A stretch of DNA of 10,962 nt from the NCBI GenBank assembly GCA_024275555.1, contig JAJRYW010000442.1, positions 1 to 10,962 of the forward strand. Reading direction: 5' to 3'. The position numbers and the translations under genes were made by a program. Of this stretch, positions 7,405-10,962 are shown in pieces. The stretch comes from Calditrichota bacterium. GTDB lineage: Bacteria; Calditrichota; Calditrichia; RBG-13-44-9; J075. Every line of letters starts with the position of its first letter. Within the stretch, counting starts at the first letter, position 1. Below the pieces are notes generated by a model, which worked only from the letters and a program-made list of their open reading frames with translations, was not told the DNA's origin and made no database searches.

Positions 7405-7911
7405 TCAGGTTTCAAATTCCACGATGGCTTCACCGACCGAGACCAACTCGTTCTCCTGAAAATTAATTTTGGCGATGACTCCATCCCGCGGCGATTTGAC
7501 TTCATTCTCCATTTTCATTGCTTCCACGATAAATAGCGGTTCACCGGCCTGAACGGTTTGTCCCTCGCTTACAAAGAGTTTCAGCAGTTTGCCGGGCATG
7601 GGCGCGCTGATCTCGTTGCTGCTCCCGGTCATTTGCTCGGCCCCCGGGCGATGGTTGGCGTCCTCCCGCTCGGCAATCTCCAGCGTAAACACCTCCCCGG
7701 CAATGCAGACGTAAACCGTCTCTCCGCTCCGGTAAGTGTGCACCAGGCGCTGACCTTGCGAATCTCTCAGCAGCAGGGTGTGCTCATCTACCCGGATAAA
7801 CTGATACTCGTGGGCCTGTTCATCAATTGTACAGCGCAGGCTGCCTTCGGAAGATTCATCGAGGGTTACCTGGAAAAGCTGATCATTCCATTGAAAGGTT
7901 TTCTTCTTCAT
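7405..7911 (-). CDS. Biotin carboxyl carrier subunit of acyl-CoA carboxylase
   Basis: Carries biotin between the biotin carboxylase and carboxyltransferase active sites. The C-terminal biotinyl domain (about residues 103-171 counted from the ATG at 7920) has SAPMPGKLLKLFVSEGQTV and the biotinylation motif EAMKMEN with K136. The first ~90 residues (FQVTL, YQFIRV, HTYRSGETVYVCIAGEVFTLEI) form a beta-rich region like the BT domain that joins the two halves of fused alpha subunits. There are two possible starts. The ATG at 7920 has GAGA touching it with no spacing. The ATG at 7911 has GAGA 9 nt upstream and is preferred (168 aa). The gene follows the biotin carboxylase by a few nucleotides in the same frame. 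Together the two equal the usual length of a fused MccA or PccA (about 670 aa). Confidence 0.93.
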   Translation of the reverse strand: MKKKTFQWNDQLFQVTLDESSEGSLRCTIDEQAHEYQFIRVDEHTLLLRDSQGQRLVHTYRSGETVYVCIAGEVFTLEIAEREDANHRPGAEQMTGSSNEISAPMPGKLLKLFVSEGQTVQAGEPLFIVEAMKMENEVKSPRDGVIAKINFQENELVSVGEAIVEFET

Positions 7912-7929
7912 AGCGTTCATTCTCGCATT

Positions 7930-9435
7930 TTATTTCCGTTTGCCGAACATGTCCCAGGCTCCGATGGTTTGCCAGGGAGAATCTAAACGGGAATTGGCCG
8001 CCCCGGTTGAAGCTTGTTTACGGACTTCGCTGCTCACAGCGGCGGCCGCCAGGGCCAGGGGAAGCAGGTCTGCATCTGCCCGGGGAGACCAATCCGGAAA
8101 ATGCTGCGGGATAAAGCCGGTATGCAGGTCGCCCTCGATAAAGGCCGGGTGTTCCAGCACGGCCTTTAAGAAAGGAATAGGGGTTTTGACGCCCAAAATG
8201 ACATAGTCCGATAACGCGGCAATCATGCGCTTGCGGGCCGATTCCCGGTCATCTGCCCAGGTGATCAGCTTGGCTAATATGGGGTCGTAGTGGTGGGTGA
8301 TTTCCAGGCCGGAGTAAATCCCGGAATCGCAGCGCACCCCGGGGCCTTGCGGTTCTTTGACCAGGTGCACCGTTCCGATCGACGTAAAAAAATTGTTCTC
8401 CGGGTCTTCGGCGTAGATGCGGCACTCGATGGCGCAGCCGCGTTGAACCAGGTCTGCCTGTTGGAAGTGCAGCGGTTCCCCTTCGGCAATCCGGATTTGT
8501 TCTTTGACCAAATCCACCCCGGCAACCAGTTCCGTAACCGGGTGCTCCACCTGGATGCGGGCGTTGACTTCCAGGAAGTAAAAATTTTTCTCTTCGTCGA
8601 GCAGGAATTCCACCGTACCGGCGTTGTTGTATCCCACCGCCTCCATCACCCGGCAGGCCGTTTCCCCCATTTGCCGGCGCAGTTGGGCGTACAATGCCGG
8701 TGAAGGGGTCTCCTCGATGATTTTCTGATGGCGGCGCTGGATGGAACATTCCCGCTCGAACAAATGAACCACATTGCCGTGCTGATCGGCCAATACCTGG
8801 AATTCCACGTGGCGCGGCTTCTGCAAATACTTTTCGATGTAGACCGTGGCGTTGCCAAAAGCGGATTTGGCCTCGCGGCGTCCCGCCTCCACGGCGGCTT
8901 GCAACTGCTCCGGGGTGTGCACAATGCGCATTCCCTTGCCCCCCCCGCCCGCGGAGGCTTTCACCATCAGCGGGTAGCCCACCGTTTCGGCAATGCTGCG
9001 CAGGGCCGGCCAATCGTCGCCGTGGATCTCTGCGCCGGGCGTAATCGGCACACCGGCCTTGCGCATGGTTTCCCGGGCGGTCAGCTTGTCGCCCACCATC
9101 TCCATCGCCTCTGCCGAAGGGCCGATGAAGATCAGTCCCTCTTCCTGGCAGCGCCGGGCAAATTGAGCGTTCTCGGATAAAAATCCGTAGCCGGGATGGA
9201 CGGCCTGGCATTTCCTTTCTTTTGCGGCGGTAATAATCCGTTCGATGTTCAGATAGCTTTCCAGCGGCGCCGCCGGACCGATTTCCACCGCTTCCTGCGC
9301 CTGTAAAACATGGAGCGCCTGCCGGTCCGCCTCCGAATACACCGCTACCGGGGTAATTCCCAACTCCCGGCAAGTGCGAATCACCCGCACGGCAATCTCA
9401 CCGCGATTGGCAATTAAAATCTTTTCAATCTTCAT
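7930..9435 (-). CDS. Biotin carboxylase subunit of acyl-CoA (probably methylcrotonyl-CoA) carboxylase
   Basis: ATP-dependent carboxylation of biotin on the carrier protein, using bicarbonate. The 501-aa chain shows the full biotin carboxylase layout: N-terminal KILIANRGEIAVRVIR, the ATP-grasp glycine loop SAGGGGKGM (163-169), HQK (K238), E276 and the active-site run E289-V-N-A-R293-I-Q-V-E297-H. R339 (ECRIYAEDP) is also present. One mild oddity is Ala292, where EVNTR or EMNTR is usual. The C-terminal extension (about 447-501) ends SPWQTIGAWDMFGKRK, which resembles the DPW...GWR linker of fused MccA or PccA rather than a housekeeping AccC (about 450 aa). No strong ribosome site is visible; a 6-codon frame overlaps the start. 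The upstream partner is the carboxyltransferase, now 741 bp away because of an inserted cassette. A propionyl-CoA role is the main alternative. Confidence 0.95.
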   Translation of the reverse strand: MKIEKILIANRGEIAVRVIRTCRELGITPVAVYSEADRQALHVLQAQEAVEIGPAAPLESYLNIERIITAAKERKCQAVHPGYGFLSENAQFARRCQEEGLIFIGPSAEAMEMVGDKLTARETMRKAGVPITPGAEIHGDDWPALRSIAETVGYPLMVKASAGGGGKGMRIVHTPEQLQAAVEAGRREAKSAFGNATVYIEKYLQKPRHVEFQVLADQHGNVVHLFERECSIQRRHQKIIEETPSPALYAQLRRQMGETACRVMEAVGYNNAGTVEFLLDEEKNFYFLEVNARIQVEHPVTELVAGVDLVKEQIRIAEGEPLHFQQADLVQRGCAIECRIYAEDPENNFFTSIGTVHLVKEPQGPGVRCDSGIYSGLEITHHYDPILAKLITWADDRESARKRMIAALSDYVILGVKTPIPFLKAVLEHPAFIEGDLHTGFIPQHFPDWSPRADADLLPLALAAAAVSSEVRKQASTGAANSRLDSPWQTIGAWDMFGKRK

Positions 9436-9471
9436 ACGTTACGCTTCTTCATTTTTCGTCCAAGACAATTA

Positions 9472-9500
9472 AGCCACAGAGCCACAGAGAACACAGAGAT
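9472..9500. repeat. CACAGAG terminal repeat, downstream copy of cassette
   Basis: The sequence GCCACAGAGCCACAGAGAAC followed by ACAGAGAT contains three CACAGAG units. Positions 9473-9500 match the reverse complement of 10114-10141 at 25 of 28 bases. The repeat starts about 36 bp from the biotin carboxylase ATG and lies 4 nt past the restored GxxExxY stop, so it forms the trailing boundary of the cassette. Confidence 0.85.
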
Positions 9501-9880
9501 AATTTTAAAGGATGTATCTTTTAATTCCTTCTTTAAGCAATTTGGAATTGAAATTCATTAATAAACCTACCTTAATACCCACCTAACTTCATATAACTTA
9601 AAATTTGCGCCTCAAACACAGGGTCGAATCGTTCTACACTTTTTAGTTCGACTACAACTAAGTTTTCAACCAATAAGTCGATTCGAAATTCGCCGATTCG
9701 GTGTCCCTTATATTCTACAGGAAGTGCTTTTTGTCGCTCGTATGTCAAACCCTGAGTATTCAGTTCAATGCATAATGCAGATTCGTAAATTGATTCAAGT
9801 AATCCGGCGCCTAATGTTCTATGAGCTTCAATAGACCTTATTACTCTTTAATTGTCTGTAAATATTAACCTTAAAAATCC

Positions 9881-10030
9881 ATGTCATTTCCTGCCTACGG
9901 CAGGCAGGCGAACGAAGCGCAGCGTAGAGAGAAATCTGTTTGTATACGATACTATGTTGGCTAAAATACTTGAAAAGTAAAGACAAAGTCTCGAGTGCTA
10001 ACAGATTTCTCTCTTCGTTCGAAATGGCAT
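9881..10030. repeat. Long interrupted palindrome inside the MITE
   Basis: The right arm (10000-10030, 31 nt) is the reverse complement of the left arm (9881-9940), except for one T/C change and two extra pieces in the left arm: 19 nt at 9891-9909 and 10 nt at 9918-9927. The arm sequence TCATTTCGAACGAAG...GAGAAATCT resembles, from memory, a widespread intergenic palindrome of FCB bacteria. Confidence 0.8.
9890..9909. repeat. Small hairpin inserted in the MITE arm
   Basis: CCTGCCTACGGCAGGCAGGC contains CTGCC/GGCAG arms around a TAC loop. It interrupts the left palindrome arm between ATGTCATTTC and GAACGAAG; the right arm lacks it, so it is probably a later insertion of a small palindromic unit. 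Confidence 0.65.
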
Positions 10031-10113
10031 AAGTTATGTAGTAATATAAACTTAGTTTAGAATAAGGTCTAATTGCACACCCAATAATTTTTTCAGTTAT
10101 TTTATTGATTTCC

Positions 10114-10142
10114 ATCTCTGCGATCTCTGTGACTCTGTGGCA
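10114..10142. repeat. CACAGAG terminal repeat, upstream copy of cassette
   Basis: On the minus strand this reads GCCACAGAGTCACAGAGATC and then GCAGAGAT. It is the inverted partner of 9473-9500. Its last two bases on the minus strand are the first two of the GxxExxY start codon, and its GCAGAG is the only purine-rich stretch before that ATG. Confidence 0.85.
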
Positions 10143-10143
10143 A

Positions 10144-10167
10144 AACAACAAAAACAAACTTTGTTTG
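10144..10167 (-). terminator. Weak candidate terminator after the carboxyltransferase gene
   Basis: On the minus strand, 9 nt past the stop, CAAAC-AAA-GTTTG is followed by TTTTTGTTGTTTT. The T-rich tail fits a Rho-independent terminator, but the stem is only 5 bp and AT-rich, so many transcripts may read through. Confidence 0.3.
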
Positions 10168-10176
10168 CGCCGCACG

Positions 10177-10962
10177 CTACATCCGGAACACCCCAAATTT
10201 CTGCTCCGGAATCGGCGCATTGAGCGACATGGCGATGCCCAGGCCCAGCACGGTGCGGGTTTCCGCCGGATCGATGACGCCGTCGTCCCAAATCCGGGCG
10301 GTGCTGTAATAAGGGCTGGCTTCGTACTCATATTGCGCTAAAATTTCCTGGCGGAATTTCTCCACATCTTTTTTAGAGACCTTTTCGCCCTTTTTCTCGA
10401 GTGAGCGTTTACGCACCGTGGCCAGCACATCGGCGGCTTGCTCTCCGCCCATGACGCTGATCCGTCCGCTGGGCCACATCCAGAGCAGGCGCGGATCGTA
10501 TCCCCGGCCGCACATCCCATAATTCCCGGCCCCGTAAGACCCGCCCACAATGATGGTGAATTTGGGCGTCTGGGCATTGGCAACGGCGTGCACCAGCTTG
10601 GCCCCGTTGCGGGCAATCCCGCCGTGCTCGTACTCTTTGCCGACGATAAATCCGGTAATATTCTGCAGAAACAAAAGGGGGATTTTCCGCTGGGTGCACA
10701 GGTTGATAAAATGCGCCCCCTTTAGAGAGCTTTCGCTGAACAGCACCCCGTTATTGGCGATGACGCCGATGGGGTAGCCCATAATCCGGGCAAACCCGCA
10801 CACCAGGGTGGGGCCGTAATACTCCTTAAACTCCTGAAAACGGCTGCCGTCGACAATCCGGGCAATCACCTCGCGCATGTCAAACGATTTGCGGATATCC
10901 TCGGGAATGATACCGTATAGTTCCCGGGGATCGTAATACGGCTCCTCCGGTTCTTTCCGGTC
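10177..10962 (-). CDS. mccB: Methylcrotonyl-CoA carboxylase beta (carboxyltransferase) subunit, 5' end outside window
   Basis: Moves the carboxyl group from carboxybiotin to 3-methylcrotonyl-CoA in leucine breakdown. Only the C-terminal 261 residues are present (the family is about 535 aa). The frame is open to the window edge, beginning [20 protein letters not shown]. Motifs typical of the MCC beta type follow: [75 protein letters not shown] and [19 protein letters not shown]. The last part ([21 protein letters not shown], ending KFGVFRM) is complete, so there is no C-terminal truncation. These match MCC rather than the propionyl-CoA type, although a related acyl-CoA carboxylase cannot be excluded. 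The biotin carboxylase and carrier genes that complete the enzyme follow on the same strand, after the inserted cassette. Confidence 0.9.
   Translation of the reverse strand, partial: DRKEPEEPYYDPRELYGIIPEDIRKSFDMREVIARIVDGSRFQEFKEYYGPTLVCGFARIMGYPIGVIANNGVLFSESSLKGAHFINLCTQRKIPLLFLQNITGFIVGKEYEHGGIARNGAKLVHAVANAQTPKFTIIVGGSYGAGNYGMCGRGYDPRLLWMWPSGRISVMGGEQAADVLATVRKRSLEKKGEKVSKKDVEKFRQEILAQYEYEASPYYSTARIWDDGVIDPAETRTVLGLGIAMSLNAPIPEQKFGVFRM

Larger units (their letters stand above)
9833..10070. mobile_element. 238-bp MITE-like element with 10-bp TIRs and AAT target duplication
   Basis: Both ends carry AGACCTTATT as perfect 10-bp terminal inverted repeats (9833-9842 and the complement of 10061-10070). 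The element is flanked by direct AAT copies (9830-9832 and 10071-10073). It has no coding capacity. The internal part is palindromic: arms 9881-9940 and 10000-10030 (ATGYCATTTC, GAACGAAG, AGAGAAATCTGTT). Precise excision restores the interrupted gene, which fixes both borders. A 3-bp duplication fits mobilisation in trans by a DDE transposase, for example some IS3 or IS5 subgroups, but the parent element is not in this window. Confidence 0.85.
9505..10115 (-). pseudogene. GxxExxY (PDDEXK_3-like) protein gene, broken by a MITE and a frameshift
   Basis: The 15 N-terminal codons (MEINKITEKIIGCAI, 10115-10071) are followed by the 238-bp insert, and the frame resumes at 9829 with EAHRTLGAGLLESIYESA. 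Deleting 9833-10070 plus one AAT gives GCAIEAHRTLG, matching the family pattern IGAAIEVHRELG. The family motif G-LL-E-SI-Y is present, as is the PD-(D/E)xK-like pair FRIDLLV...VVVELK. After KLGG an extra base in a run of three (plus-strand CCC 9578-9580) shifts the frame to a stop; the next frame continues IKVGLLMNFN and ends KRYIL. Repaired, the protein would be 122 aa, normal for the family. The fold suggests a nuclease-like role, but the function of the family is unproven. Neither piece should give a full product. Confidence 0.9.
9473..10141. mobile_element. Inverted-repeat-bounded GxxExxY cassette inserted in the carboxylase operon
   Basis: Two 28-bp CACAGAG repeats in inverted orientation (9473-9500 and 10114-10141) enclose exactly one gene, a GxxExxY/PDDEXK_3 remnant. 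The start codon lies inside one repeat, and the stop codon is 4 nt from the other. Without the MITE inside it, the unit would be about 430 bp. It separates the carboxyltransferase stop (36 bp outside) from the biotin carboxylase ATG (about 37 bp outside), genes normally close in one operon. The AT-rich composition contrasts with the neighbours. No clear target duplication is visible at its outer ends, so the mode of movement is not shown. Confidence 0.6.

Noticed and set aside
8249..9373. A 374-codon frame on the minus strand inside the biotin carboxylase gene
   Set aside because: It is a shifted-frame shadow rich in Arg/Gly/Pro, overlapping a gene with all catalytic motifs.
9832..10071. TA target duplication (mariner/IS630-type) for the MITE
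   Set aside because: Collapsing a TA duplication leaves one extra Ile codon, whereas the AAT duplication restores the family spacing exactly.
9472..10142. CRISPR array made of the CACAGAG repeats
   Set aside because: The copies are inverted, not regularly spaced direct repeats, and there are no cas genes.
9828..10331. A 167-codon frame on the minus strand
   Set aside because: It starts inside the carboxyltransferase gene in another frame and then runs through the MITE; the real GxxExxY pieces are in other frames.

Overview
All recognisable genes lie on the minus strand, so the window is transcribed right to left. The organism looks like a diderm bacterium: there is an outer-membrane beta-barrel ending in Phe, several Sec signal peptides and a periplasmic FecR domain. 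GC-rich genes alternate with AT-rich gaps full of palindromes and of CACAGAG- and CACGAA-type repeats. The whole picture suggests the FCB side of the tree (Calditrichota/KSB1/Ignavibacteria-like). That placement is an impression, not a proof.

Right part (10962 to 7405): a biotin-dependent acyl-CoA carboxylase locus. It holds the 3' half of a carboxyltransferase that reads as methylcrotonyl-CoA carboxylase beta, then a biotin carboxylase, then a biotin carrier protein. The last two are in the same reading frame and are separated by one TAA and three codons, so together they look like a split MccA. The likely role is leucine/isovalerate breakdown.

The carboxyltransferase and the biotin carboxylase are driven apart by a set of nested insertions. 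A cassette (9473-10141) bounded by 28-bp CACAGAG inverted repeats carries a GxxExxY/PDDEXK_3 gene. That gene is interrupted by a 238-bp MITE-like element (9833-10070) with 10-bp terminal inverted repeats and a 3-bp AAT duplication. Removing the element and one AAT copy restores the N-terminus exactly in frame. The MITE itself has palindromic arms, one of which carries a further 19-nt hairpin insertion. The GxxExxY gene also has a one-base frameshift near its end. This set of insertions is the most striking thing in the window.

Middle (6994 to 2685): a tight three-gene envelope operon. A secreted protein of unknown function is followed by a FecR-domain protein and then by a large protein with an Ig-like periplasmic part and a C-terminal beta-barrel.

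Left (2121 to 16): after a 563-bp gap with four repeat or palindrome units comes a CHASE2 sensor fused to a class IIIb adenylate cyclase. FecR and CHASE2-cyclase genes side by side suggest envelope sensing coupled to cAMP. No rRNA, tRNA or CRISPR array was seen.
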